From assembly GCA_963576785.1 (NCBI GenBank), contig OY756139.1, positions 4,526,001-4,590,000 on the forward strand: a DNA stretch of 64,000 bases, written 5' to 3'. Source of the stretch: Chlorophyllum brunneum (lineage: Eukaryota > Basidiomycota > Agaricomycetes > Agaricales > Agaricaceae). The first letter of the stretch is position 1. Each line of letters begins with the position of its first letter. Below are positions 30,444-41,069 of this stretch, in pieces. A model generated the notes under the pieces. It was given only the letters and a program-made list of their open reading frames with translations, was not told where the DNA came from and did no database searches. Both the position numbers and the translations under genes were made by a program.

Positions 30444-31943
30444 TCAGAGGGAACCATAAGGTTCTCTGGTCATATTGGACATGGCGACGTCATTGTAGAC
30501 TTCGTCATAATGGTTTTCTTGGTAGCATGTGGTAGATTCATGAGAGGAGAATTTGGCATCTTCAAAGTCTTCTTTTTCTTCCTTGGTAATCTTGTCATAT
30601 TTACAATAGTCGGAGATATGGCCTGGGGAGTATTTGTTACAATTCTTGCAATGATATTTGGGGCAATTCATGATTCTGTGGGAGGGTTTCTTCTTATGGC
30701 AGATAGGACAGTGATAAGCTGGGCAATCAAGACAATAATGTCCGAGGGCAAAAGTCATGCAGATGGAGCATTGAAAGAATCTGCAGTTGAGGGAGTAATG
30801 GCCAAATTGTTGACATTGGTAGTATTGGGCTGCTGATTGGTTTGGAGTCTTATAGGGAGTGGTGGTGGTGAAACGGGGAGCTGGTTGTTTAACTCTGGAC
30901 CTTGAAGGTCCCGGTGTATTCTGGGATTGGATGGGGGGATGGGGAATGGATACTGTAGTGTAGGTGGACTTTTGGGCAAGTTGTTTGGGGCGTGGCTGAG
31001 GTTTTCTATGATGGAAAAGGTCTTTAAGAGCAGCTCCAGCTCCACAAGATTCGAGGCTTCTTTTATAATATTTAATGTTGTCATTAAGTCCTGGAATCAA
31101 ATCTCGGTGGTATTGGATGAGTTGTTGGTTAAACACAAGATCAATGAGATTAGCTCTTTGATCATTTCTATACATGAAATGCATGGCTCGAATAATGTTA
31201 CTTGTTGTTGAGAGGAATTCTGAAAGGTCCTTGTTGGATATAGATGATAGGTCATCTGCATTTGTGGGGTCAGGTTGTATCCCCTGGTTATCTTGTTGGT
31301 GGTTCTGTCGATGTCTACTGATGGGAGGCTGGTCATCATTGGATTGAAAGTGGGGGTGACTATGCGAGGTGGATGGATTGGGGTAGATTGAGGTCAGGAG
31401 AGATTTGCCAAGGAGTTTGGTGATTTGGGTCAGGATGGAGTCTGCTGAGGGACTGGGATAGGTGAGATTCATGAGAGGTACTTGTCCATCAGGGTCTGAA
31501 ACTCTATTTCACTTGAGGAAGGGGTTGGTGGATCGGTTGGGATCTATGGATGACTGGGGGGTTGGTACTTGTGAAGGACTGATGGGCTGGGGGATGGTGA
31601 ATATGTGATGTTTCTGAGGTACTGGTCTTGTGAAGTTGAGGGATAAGGGGATCTCCGGATTAACAAGGGATGTGGCAATAGCAATCTTTGCTAACTGGTC
31701 TGCATATCCATCACTTCTGAGGATTCTTGTGTTGTTGTTGATATCATCTCATTGTTGTCTGGTAAGATTACTGATAGTTCTAGTGAGAGAACTTGTGGAG
31801 AGGCAGATTCTGGTGAGTTTGACATCAGAGTCATTGAGTCTTGCTGGGGGGATTGATTGTTTGACATGTTCAAATGAGGATGATTTAGATGAAGAGGTAA
31901 TTGGGGTGGAGGCTGAAGAATTGATAGAAGAGGTAGAGGACAT
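30444..31943 (-). pseudogene. Gyp-C extra ORF downstream of pol: zinc-knuckle array protein
   Basis: A 500-codon minus-strand frame from ATG 31943 (MSSTSSINSSAS) to 30444, broken only by two in-frame stops (TGA after LTRQQ, and TGA after NPFLK near 31510), both explicable as CGA to TGA. The last 342 codons (from 31472) are open. The first half is Ser/Pro/Thr rich with a short helical segment (LIDLVFNQQLIQYHRDLIPGL). Near the C-terminus (30603-30824) lies a degenerate CCHC followed by three perfect C-x2-C-x6-H-x4-C units repeating every 20 residues, then an acidic tail. The spacing x6 is longer than the x4 of gag knuckles. Likely a nucleic-acid-binding accessory protein of the element; no enzymatic motif. 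Function unknown. Confidence 0.72.
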
Positions 31944-31982
31944 TTTATAGGTTTATGGTGATTTCTTGTTCTGGTTCTGGAT

Positions 31983-33300
31983 TTATTTTGGATTAACTGG
32001 TCCTAGTTTTATATGTCCAGGTTTTAGGGTCCAAGTATGGTCAAATGGTGCAATCTTGTGGATTTGTCTATAATTGTTGAGAATAGTTAGGGCTGTGGGT
32101 GCAAGTTCTTCTTCTGTTAACCATTTATCATCATTATGGCCAAAGTTTCTCCACTTGATGAGGTATTGTATGATATCATCTCTGGAGTGATGGTTAATTA
32201 TACCTTCAATTTCATAGTGTTCTTTGTCATTGATGATATCAGGGATAGGAGTGATGTCATTAGGTCCATGAATATTGTTTTCTTGGTATGGAGTAAGAAG
32301 AGTGGTGTGGAATACTGGATGGATCTTCCATTTAAAGGGAAGTTTGAGTTCATATGTCATTGGAGAAATGACTTGTTCGATTTCATATGGTCCTTCTCTT
32401 TTTGGTGCCATTTTCTTAGATGGGTATGTGAGTTTCAGGTTCCAAGACTCCAACCATACCTTCTGACCTAGGATGAAGGGTTTGAAGGTAGAGATAATAC
32501 ATTTTCTCATATGTTCTTGAGCTATTTTATGTGCTGAAATTGCTTCATTTCTAGCATAGTCAAGGGTTTGGAGTCTTTCTTCTGATGATTGTATATTTTG
32601 GGCTTTGATTATTCCTGGTATGCCTTGTGGATTGTATTCCATGATTAATTCAAATGGAGTTTGCTTTTGTTCTGAATGAAGTCTCGAATTGTGGGTGAAT
32701 TCAAGGATAGGAATATGTTTAACCCAGTCGGTTGGGTTATGCGAAGTATACAGCAATAGATAAGCTGCAATTTCTTGATTAAATCGTTTGGTGGTTCCAT
32801 CAGTTTGAGGATGGAAGGCAGTAGAGAATGTTTGTTTAATATTAAGTTAATGCTTTTATTGATTTTGCTGAGAATCTTGGGTCTCTGTCGGATATTATCT
32901 TGTCCAGTAGTCCATATCAAGGAAAGGATTTTGATAGGAATAATGATGCAATGTCTTTGGCAGTCGAATTTTTGGTAGTAGGGATGAAAATAGCCCCTTT
33001 CGAAAGTCCATGGTCCACAATAGACAGAATAGAATCATATTTCTTGTCATCATAATCTTTTGATGGTGGTAGATCTGTTATCAGGTCCATTGCAATTTGG
33101 GAAAATGGTTTTGTCAATTTAGGAGGATCAATTGGTAATAATGCTGGTCTTGTTGGGTGTCTATTAATCTTGCATTGTTGACATTTTGCATATCCTTTTA
33201 CATAATTTCATACAAAGATTGTCATTCCTGGCCAATAGCAATTTTTATTGACCAATTGATAGGTTTCTTGTTCACCAGGATGTCCTGCAGTGGGATTATC
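31983..33300 (-). pseudogene. Gyp-C integrase and chromodomain
   Basis: Minus-strand pieces: FSQIAMDLITDLPPS (first catalytic Asp region), HPQTDGTTKRFNQEI (Glu region), WVKHIPILEFTHNSRLH, LKLTYPSKKMAPKREGPYEI, HPVFHTTLLTPYQEN, and C-terminal HYEIEGIINHHSRDD, YLIKWRNFGHNDDKWLTEEEL, a chromodomain at about 32060-32230. Frameshifts break the zinc and central catalytic parts. The order identifies a chromovirus distinct from Gyp-A, with only moderate protein similarity to it. Confidence 0.8.
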
Positions 33301-33439
33301 ATGGGATTTTTCTAGTATTTGTCTTTTTAGTTGTAAATTATCAGGGATTACAACTTTTTCATCATAAAGGAGAAGGATTCCTTGTTGTGCTTGATAAATC
33401 GAGTACTATTTATCAATTAATTCTGGTTTCTTGTTTATT

Positions 33440-34760
33440 AATGCTTGTAGGGCATTGGTTGATAAGGTATCATATTTTGCAGATTGAATGATTGCATTTT
33501 GAAGATCTTGATCAATAATATTGATAAAGACTTTGTCTGAAAGCATTGTAATGTCTTTGTTGTCATGATCCTTATCTGGGATATAGTCTGGTCATCTTGA
33601 TAGTGCATCTGCTGTGGGTATTTTTGATCCAGGGACATGTTTGATTTTAAAATCAAATCTTGTTAAATATTCATACCATCTGGCTTGTCGTCTATTAATC
33701 TTTTGGGGTTTCTTCTAAAAGGTTAAATTTCAATGGTCTGATCAAATTAATACTTGGTGTCTTGCTCCTTCCAAGTAATGTTGCTATTCTTCTAATGCTC
33801 TGATTATTGAGAGCAACTCTCTGTCATGAATATTGTAGTTCCTTTCTAATGGTGAAAATGTTTTGGAAAAGAATAAGACTGGGTGTCAATTTCCATTGGT
33901 ATTCTTCTGGGTAAGGACAGCACCAGAGGCATATTTTGATACATTCAATTTTGAATGGTTTAGTTTGATCTGGAGTAATGAGGACTGGTTTTTCAGTGAA
34001 CTTGCTTTTTAGTTCATTAAATGATTGGTCGGCTTTGGGTGTCCACTCAAATGTTTTGCTTTTTGATAGCAAACTGTTAAGTGGTCTAGCAATATCAGCA
34101 TAATGGTGTATGAATTTGCAGTAAAAGTTTGCAAATCCCATAAATTTTCTTATTTCTTTTGTAGTTTTTGGTTGTGGCCAGTTGTATATGCCATTGAGCT
34201 TGGTTTGATCTATCTCTATTTTTCCTGGTGTAATAATGAATCCTAGGTATTTGAGTTTTTGAGTCTCAAATTCACATTTTTCTCCTTTGAGAAATAAATT
34301 GTTTTGTTCTAGGCATTTGAGTACTTGTTCTGTTCTTTTATCCAGTTTTTCAATTGTTGGTGCAAAGATAAGAATATTGTCCATATAGACTATAATTAAG
34401 CATTGGTTAATCATATCTCCGAATATGTTGTTCATCATAGATTGGAATATGGCAGGAGAGTTGGTTAATCCAAAGAACATAACCATTGGTTCATAAAGGC
34501 CAAATTTGGTAGAAAATGCTACTTTCCATTGGTCTCCATTATGGATTCAAACATTATTGTATCCTAATTGGATGTCGAGCTTAGTGAAATACTTGGTGCC
34601 TTTCAATTTGTCTAGGATGTCAGATATGAGAGATAATGGATAGGTGTTCTTTATGGTGTAATCATTTAAGTATTTGTAGTTTTGGCAAGGTTAAAGTTTT
34701 CCATCCTTCTTTCTCAGTGTTGGAAAGCCTAAAGGCTTTTTCCTTATGAGGCTTAAAATC
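33440..34760 (-). pseudogene. Gyp-C reverse transcriptase and RNase H
   Basis: Landmarks: FTKLDIQLGYNNV, then MVMFFGLTNSPAIFQSMMNN, then CLIIVYMDNILIFAP (catalytic YMDD with the last Asp changed to Asn), KYLGFIITPGKIEID, FMGFANFYCKFIHHYADIARPL, FEWTPKADQSFNELK. RNase H motifs follow in broken frames down to about 33440 (for example [20 protein letters not shown], with stops). Not functional: active-site change, stops and frameshifts. Confidence 0.8.
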
Positions 34761-35144
34761 AGGTTTTAAATCTATCTTGTGATTGTAGGATCTTGATGGG
34801 GGAAATTGTTCAGATTTCTTGTCATTGAATATTTTAGCAAATTTTTGCCATTTTTTTGGTAGTCAAAATTCTTGAGAATTAGAATATTCATTGTAGGATT
34901 CAGGTGATTCACAGTATCTGGGAGGATCGGGTTGCCAATTATCTTGTAACTCTTCCATCTTGTCAAGGACAGAGAGATGGTTTAAAGTGATTGATCCTAT
35001 ATCCACAGGTTAATGTAGTAAATGTAGGAGTTCTTGTTCTTGTTGATTGGTTCTCCATCGAAATGTTCTTGATTGCCAATTTATATCAGGGTTATATTGT
35101 TTAAGGAAGAGTATCTCTAGAATAATATCTTTCGAAGCTAACCA

Positions 35145-35637
35145 GGTGATTAGAGTTTGAACTTGGTATGTCTTGTTATCGATGATGGTGTTAAGTATAG
35201 TGTAATTCTTAACAGCAGCATTGGGATTTGATGATCCATCTGCATATCATAGGATGATTGGTGTTTTGAGGTTCTTAATGAATAAGCTGTGTTTATTGAC
35301 ATACTTTTTGTCAATAAAGTTTTCTTGTGCTCCTGAGTCAATTAGAGCAGTTACTTCAAATGGTTTTGAAGTCTTTTCTGAATGGATTTTTAATGGAAGG
35401 AATATAAAATGATTGTTGATAGGTCGGGGAAAATGAATGAGGTCAATTGATGGTGATGAAGAGGGAGGTTCCAATCCCATCGTCTTGGTCTCCAGATTTA
35501 AAAATCTGAAAAAGCATTTTTTACTTCTGATTGATGTTCTTCCAGGATCTGGTTGACTATGTTGGCTGCTACTTTTCCCATAGAAATAGCATTTAGTGCT
35601 TTTGAAGCTGGTGTTGGTGGTTTGGGAAAAAGGGATC
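35145..35637 (-). pseudogene. Gyp-C protease
   Basis: FEVTALIDSGAQENFIDKKYV is a retropepsin active site with D-S-G intact, at about 35280-35350. The upstream linker (35480-35637) reads PTPASKALNAISMGKVAANIV in one frame. It is separated from gag by the solo Gyp-A LTR at 35638-35942. 34761-35145 is decayed protease-RT linker without a clean frame. Confidence 0.72.
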
Positions 35638-35942
35638 TGTTATGACCTTAGTCTAGGACTCAGGTTGCAAGTCTTTGGATAAAGACAAGGAAGTAGAGAG
35701 AAGAGAAAGAGATGATACAATTGGTAAAGTGTAAGGAATACATCAAGTATTACTACACTTTATATACTAGTAGTGAGCTCTAAGAATAAAGGAACAGAGT
35801 AAAGGAGTCATAGAGGATGAGTAGAACAAGTCAGTAAGAGTACAGCCATAAGGGATGAAACAAGGAATGAAATGGATACATAGGAATGATGAATATGACA
35901 GGCATGTGATAGGAATGTACTGTCTATCTATAGTTCATAACA
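35638..35942 (-). repeat. Solo LTR of the Gyp-A family inside Gyp-C
   Basis: 305 bp, reverse orientation, clearly the same LTR as 17884-18184 and 50845-51146: it has the Gyp-A TATA (TATATAAA on minus), cttacactttaccaa and terminal TGTTATG...CATAACA. No internal Gyp-A sequence adjoins it. Possible decayed 5-bp duplication: ggatc (35633-35637) and agatt (35943-35947), two transitions apart. Solo LTRs arise by recombination between the two LTRs of a full element. Confidence 0.85.
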
Positions 35943-37925
35943 AGATTGCAGTGGTCCTTTAGGAGGTGGTTTTCTAAAGGGATTTGGTTTGGGAAATTCT
36001 CTTTGAAAATTCTGAGGTGGTCTGTTAAACATTGGGGGTTGTCATTGGAAGTTGTTTGGCTTTGGTTGATTCTGAAATGGTTGTGGTTTTCTTGGTACAG
36101 GACAATTTCGAGTGAAATGTCCTTTTCTTCCACATCTAATGCATGCTCCACTGGTGAAGCATTGTTTCTCCACAAGAGTAAACATTGCATTGAGTTCTGC
36201 TCCAGTATATTTCATTTCATATACTTGATCAGCATCTTCTTCATCATCATCATCTTCTTCTTGATATTCTTCCTGTGCTTCTTCATCATTGTAGTATTCA
36301 TAGTATTGATCTTCAGATTGATCTGAATACTGCTGGGATTCTTTGTATCTATTCTGATGATAGATATTGTCCACATCCATAGCATAAGGGTCTTGGGCTG
36401 GTTGAGGTCAATTTTGATAATTCAACAAGTATTGCTGTTGGTATGGTTGGGGAGTATAGCTTTTCTGGTTCTGGTAAGGGTTCATATGAGATGACCCAAA
36501 ATTGGCTTCGTTTCTTTGTTGAATGGCTTCATATTGAATAACCATGTCAAACCATCCTGTTAATGTGGTAGGAGGGTTGAACTGGGTAGATATTTCCATT
36601 CAAATATCATGGCGGATAGCACGTTGATAAATGACAATTAGAACCTCATCCATCTCAATTCCTGAGATGTGGGCTTTGATCTGGAATTCTGTGTTGAATT
36701 CCAGAATGGTCTGATTAGGTGATTGGACTAAAGATTTTAGTTCTTGGTATGCAGCAGCTAGTTCATTTGGTGGTGCATAAGCACAGCAAAGTTCTGTCTT
36801 GAATTCATTGTAGGTAGGTAATACAACTCCAATAGTTGGATTGGCTGGTGGTGTTAGTTGTATTCTAGTTACTTGTGTGGTGTTTGTTTGGGATAAGATG
36901 TATTGATCAGCCCAAATATGCAGTCATGAGGGCAAGCATATACCATATTTTGTTGGTATTATCATTGAAGAGGGTTCTGTTTGCATTAAAATAAATTTCA
37001 CAAGATGATAGCCACTTCTTGAATTCTGAACATTCTCCACTGAAGCGTGGGGATTTGGGGAATTTAATATGTTGTTGTTGTTGTACCATTAGTACAAAAG
37101 TGGTTCCTGAGGGTAGTGATGGTGAGGGTAATAGGCTTAGTGATGGATTAGGCATAGGAGTTCTTGGGTGTGTAACAGTTTGGTATTGAGGACTTAAGTG
37201 GATCGGGGAGGAACTTGTGATGTTTGGAGGTGATCTTTGATTTCCTGGAGTATTACTCGAGCTTCTTCTAGGTGTTCCTTGGCTTGTTCCTGTTTCAGTT
37301 GATCCTGAAGATCCTTTTGGTTGAGAAGTTGTTGATTGTGAAGGATTTCTTGTATCTGTAAATGGATTTCCTCTTCCTGTTGAGGGGTTCATTGAACTGC
37401 TAGGCCTCAGTGTGGAAAATTTTGTTGTAGCTTTGGGAGATCGTAGGTCCAAAGTTCTGGGAGTGATCTGATATAAGTCAGATATTGTAGATGTACTGAG
37501 TGAAGATTGAAGGTCGATTCCTTTGTTTTTCCTTTCTTGTGAATATTGGGAGTCGGTTTCAGTTGCTGGTTGGTATGGAACAGTCAGTTGACTTTCAATA
37601 AGTAAGTGAGTCTGGCTTTCACTGCTTGAGGGGAGTCTTGGAGTAGGTAGTGATCCTGGAGATCTTCTATCTGTTGTACTGTCAGGTTTTTTGTGAATCG
37701 AGTATTGAGGTTTCTGAACAACTTGAGGTATTGATAGTGGATAATCGATTGAGTTTCTGGGTTTAGAGGAAGAGATTCTTCTGGAAGAAGATGTTTCTTG
37801 TTGGAATTCTGGAGGGAATGGATTGTGTTGAGGAGCTGGGATAACTTCATGAGATCCTTTGTCAGATGATTCTCTGTTGTTGGCTCTGAAAGTTGGGGCA
37901 ATTTTGAAAGTGATGAGCTTATCAA
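35943..37925 (-). pseudogene. Gyp-C gag
   Basis: Candidate start ATG 37925 (MISSSLSKLPQLSEPTTE); a frame change near 37584 links it to the segment FPKSPRFSGECSEFKKWLSSCEIYFNAN, the gag core, and on to ELAAAYQELKSLVQSPNQTI, TLTGWFDMVIQYEAIQQRNE, an acidic stretch (about 36220-36290) and a knuckle CIRCGRKGHFTRNC near 36115-36155. The Ser/Pro/Thr-rich N-terminal region is typical. Frameshifts and stops show decay. The reading frame is cut downstream by the solo LTR. Confidence 0.78.
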
Positions 37926-38068
37926 GGCTAAGTGGAACTGAGGAATGTGCTTATTGAGTTAAGCAGAACTGTGAAAGGTTTTTGTCATGCAAAGAGATGT
38001 CTATACAGACTTGGTCTCAATAATACACAGGGTGAGAGTTCAGATAGCTAGTCCAAAGTCTCAAGGGT

Positions 38069-38149
38069 GAAAGAGAGCCTAGTAGCTAGATTGTCTTTTG
38101 AGAATGAGTGAGGATGAAAGAGAGCCTAGTAGCTAGGTTGTCTTTTGAG
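38069..38149 (+). repeat. 34-bp direct repeat pair in the Gyp-C leader
   Basis: gaaagagagcctagtagcta followed by g(a/g)ttgtcttttgag occurs at 38069-38102 and 38116-38149, period 47 bp, between the primer-binding site and gag. Purpose unknown; leaders of LTR elements often hold packaging signals. Confidence 0.8.
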
Positions 38150-38213
38150 GAGGATAGAAACAACTGTTTGGTGTCTGATATGGAGGATAACAGTCAAGTC
38201 TGGGAGTAGGTTG

Positions 38214-38224
38214 AGTTTGGAATT
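38214..38224 (-). other. Gyp-C self-primer binding site
   Basis: On the minus strand AATTCCAAACT lies one base inside the 5' LTR and is the exact complement of AGTTTGGAATT inside the LTR (38278-38288, minus), which begins 34 bases after the first T of the TATA box. This is the same Tf1-type arrangement as in Gyp-A2, with an unrelated sequence. Confidence 0.72.
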
Positions 38225-38225
38225 A

Positions 38226-38480
38226 TGTTAACTGGTGAATAGGGTTGCTCAAATGAAGCAAATGAGTGAAACTATAGAATTCCAAACTAGAGATATTGTT
38301 ACATTTGTTGTAGTGTTTTATAGGGTTTTACTGGAAGCAACAGAAAAGGGAATATCAATGGGTTAGAGTTCTGAGGTCATAGACAAGTCATTGTAAGATC
38401 ATAAATGAGTCAGGAGTGGAGAGGAGTGGAGAGAAGTGGAGAAAAGAAATTGGAGTAGAGTACAAGGTATGTTGGTAATA
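38226..38480 (-). repeat. Gyp-C 5' LTR
   Basis: 255 bp; in element sense starts TATTACCAAC (TGTTACC mutated) and ends CAGTTAACA. Keeps the 103 bp lost from the 3' LTR, which include a short run of ggagtggagagaagtgg repeats (about 38415-38440). Confidence 0.85.
38316..38322 (-). promoter_or_regulatory. TATA box of Gyp-C LTR
   Basis: TATAAAA on the minus strand, with the self-complementary RNA start (38288) 34 bases downstream. Confidence 0.65.
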
Positions 38481-38915
38481 GAAGGAGCTCTGGATCAATG
38501 ACAATAAAGCTCAGCAAGACATCCTACATGTTCTGGAAGATGGATTCCGTGATATTTGTTTGTGAGAATTCCTGGATGATAACTGGCCATCCGAAGCCCA
38601 CCTTCAACTGATCACTGCAGCTGCATCCAGGCTTTTGCTTTTGCCTCTACAATCATTTGATTCATTGGTGATGCTAGTACCAGTGACCCATGCAGTCAGT
38701 TGCAAATCTGTATCTGATTCATAGGAGGTTTTGGTCTACCGGGAGTCATGAATCCATTACATGCCCTTGATCTTCTCTATTGAGAAATACTTTCAAGTAT
38801 CCCGCCTGGAATCCTTTCAACCACCATGCAGATTTTGGGGGTGTCCACCCTATTTGACTGTAAGCCACTGCTAGTCCAAGCTCAGGCCACTTTTCTTGGC
38901 TTGGATCAGTCCACT
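38481..38915 (+). pseudogene. NACHT-domain gene, part 2
   Basis: Continues part 1 across Gyp-C: KELWINDNKAQQDILHVLEDGFRDIC, stop, EFLDDNWPSEAHLQLITAAASRL, then after a frameshift FASTII and IGDAS, later MNPLHALDLLY, EILSSIPPGILSTTMQILG, KPLLVQA and TFLGLDQST. These are the conserved segments that follow the NACHT core in agaricomycete NLR-like proteins. A stop (TGA) again sits at an expected Arg. The gene is cut at 38915 by the LTR of Cop-2, so any C-terminal repeat domain is not seen. Confidence 0.75.
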
Positions 38916-39349
38916 TGTTGTTATTTGCACTTTCTAAGCTACATTACATGTGACTAGCTCTTCAGTATATTATTCATCTAATATTCATCATTGAGGCTGC
39001 GCTATCTGACTCACATTATGCACCTCTTACTTATGTATTTCATGAGCTGACTGATTGCTGTCACTCCAATTATGCTACTGATGATATCGCAGTGTTTCAA
39101 GGCACTCTGTAGTCATTACTGACTCATTATGCATAGTTATTACTCATAGGTCTTAGAGTTTGCTACCCAGACACTTAGTATATAAAGCAGCATGTATTCC
39201 CTTATGTTTCCTTAGACAATCTACTCAATTATTCTATCTTGCTCTACTTGACTCACAGTAACTCTACTAGTAACTTCACTATCTACTAACCAAAATATCA
39301 GTAAGTCAGATTATCCATCTGTCACTGCATGTTACTGTGCTGGAAAACA
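38916..39349 (+). repeat. Cop-2 5' LTR
   Basis: 434 bp, TGTTGTTATTTGC ... CTGGAAAACA, with TATATAAA at 39179-39186. Homologous to both Cop-1 LTRs and, like the Cop-1 3' LTR, without the 74-bp deletion. About 10-15% diverged from Cop-1 by eye. Confidence 0.88.
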
Positions 39350-39363
39350 GGTTATGGGCCCCA
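39350..39363 (+). other. Cop-2 primer-binding site (initiator tRNA-Met anticodon arm)
   Basis: GGTTATGGGCCCCA directly after the LTR, identical to the Cop-1 site; complementary to the initiator tRNA-Met anticodon stem-loop as in Drosophila copia. Confidence 0.75.
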
Positions 39364-39591
39364 GATCGCCTACTCCCCATATGCTATGGTTAGCTGCAAG
39401 TGGGTTGTAGATAGGCTAATCTGACTGGTCCTGTAAAGTATGGTCTTTCTAGCCCATCCCTCTAACATGACTCAATCATTTCATGCTCTATTAAAGGCTT
39501 CCTCATATGGGTTCATAGCTTGAACAGTGTAGTGGTGCAGATTTGATTGCCCATGAATCTGATCACTAACTCTATCCATTTATAGAACAAT

Positions 39592-40962
39592 GTCTTCCAC
39601 TATGAATATCCTTATGTCTTTTGTTCTGACTCTAAATGGTGCTGGGAACCATACTGAGTAGTCATCCCACCTTGATGATGCACTCTTTTTGATGACTCAG
39701 GATGGTACTACTGTCCTTGGCTCAGAGATGCTAACATGCTTGATGGATCTGATACATACCCTCTCACCCAAGTACTCTGCCTATGAGAATCTGGTTGATG
39801 CTGATGGAAATATCACCAGCCCAAACCCTGTTCACAACATTAATGAGCATACTGCCTACATGCAACTAGTCAAAATAGTCTACACACTCATGAAGTCTAA
39901 ACTACTGGCTGATATAATCAACCAGTCCTTCACTGATACTGCAGAGATCTGGACCACAATGTGCTCTGCCTATGGAACTATCTCTGTGTCAGGGCTTTAT
40001 AGCTCATATGTTGAGACAATCCCTCCTGACTAGGATCCATCCAGTCCTATCACCTGATTGGAATTACTGTACCAACAGCTGAATTCAACTGGTGACTGTG
40101 ATGTTCCAGAGGTAATCCAAGTGATGACCCTTCTTGCTGGTATCCCGAACCAGTGGAATATCACTATTCCTTTCCTCACAGTCAATACAACCATCCAAAA
40201 TGTTATGTTTAACAAAGTACAAAACACTATCATGAACCATTGGTCCACTATCAAAATGAACCAGAAAATTAACAAGTTCTCTGGCATAAAACCCCAAGGT
40301 GCACCCTTACATTATTAGGGGTAGCAGCAGCAGCCTCAGGGTGAGGAAAAGAAGAAGAAATGACAACATGGCAAGCACAGCAGCAGCAAAGGCCAAGTAA
40401 ATAAGGTTGATGCTGGGCAATCAGCTCCCTCCAGGAATGATGCTGGGCAACTGGCCTATATGATGGATTCTGTCAACTTTGGCTTTGCCAAGATGATGAC
40501 TGAACCAAAGAAGAGTACCTGCAGCCTCATTACCGAGGTGCAGTCCTCTGCTCCTCTCCCTTCTTCCCTCCTCTTGCAGATGACAAATCCTGCTGAGAAA
40601 AAGACTCAAGATCCCTGGCACTGCCCGTCTCCATATGCGGCTGCCAAGGCAAAAGCCTTGGATCTTTATGAGAAATACATGGGAAACACTTCCCTCCTCC
40701 AACTGGCCTCTCCTCTGATGGCTGCCTCCATTATAGAGGTTGATGAATTATTTGGTGCCACTCTGGCAGCCAAACTGGTTGTGAGCATTCCAGCTCCAAC
40801 TGTCATCAAGATGGACGAGGATGCAGTGTTGATGGGATCTGAGGATAAGAACTACTCAGATGAAGCAATGGCAGGTAAGCCAAATCTTGCTAGCTCTTCA
40901 CACAAATCTGAAGATCACCACAGGAGTATCATATGCATTGCTAATGTCCAAGAAGACTCTTG
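39592..40962 (+). pseudogene. Cop-2 gag
   Basis: Start ATG 39592 (MSSTMNILMSFVLTLNGAG) then an early TAG, then GSEMLTCLMDLIHTLSPKY, LVKIVYTLMKSKLLADIIN, IWTTMCSAYGTISVSGLYSSYVE, VIQVMTLLAGIPNQWNITI. A second block from 40460 (YMMDSVNFGFAKMM ... DLYEKYMGNTSLLQLASP, IIEVDELFGA) runs to 40962. Same architecture as Cop-1 gag, again without a CCHC box. Stops: TAG after ETIPPD, TAG at 40316 and others. Confidence 0.75.
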
Positions 40963-41069
40963 ACTGGGTGCATGGAGTGCAACCTCAGCCAATGTAGATT
41001 CTTGGATAAATAGCTGGACTACCTATGTACACAATTATGCATAATTATGTAAAGCTTCAGAAATAAAAA

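Larger units (their letters stand above)
30253..38480 (-). mobile_element. Gyp-C: complete-ended chromovirus, older copy
   Basis: LTRs at 38226-38480 (5' in element sense) and 30253-30404 (3', with a 103-bp deletion), flanked by GGAGG (30248-30252) and GAAGG (38481-38485), a 5-bp duplication with one transition. Between them, in order: leader with direct repeats, gag with a knuckle, protease, RT, RNase H, integrase with chromodomain and an extra zinc-knuckle ORF. The LTRs differ at about six of 152 shared sites, so it is older than Gyp-A2 and Cop-1. It splits a NACHT gene and is itself hit by a solo Gyp-A LTR. Confidence 0.9.
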
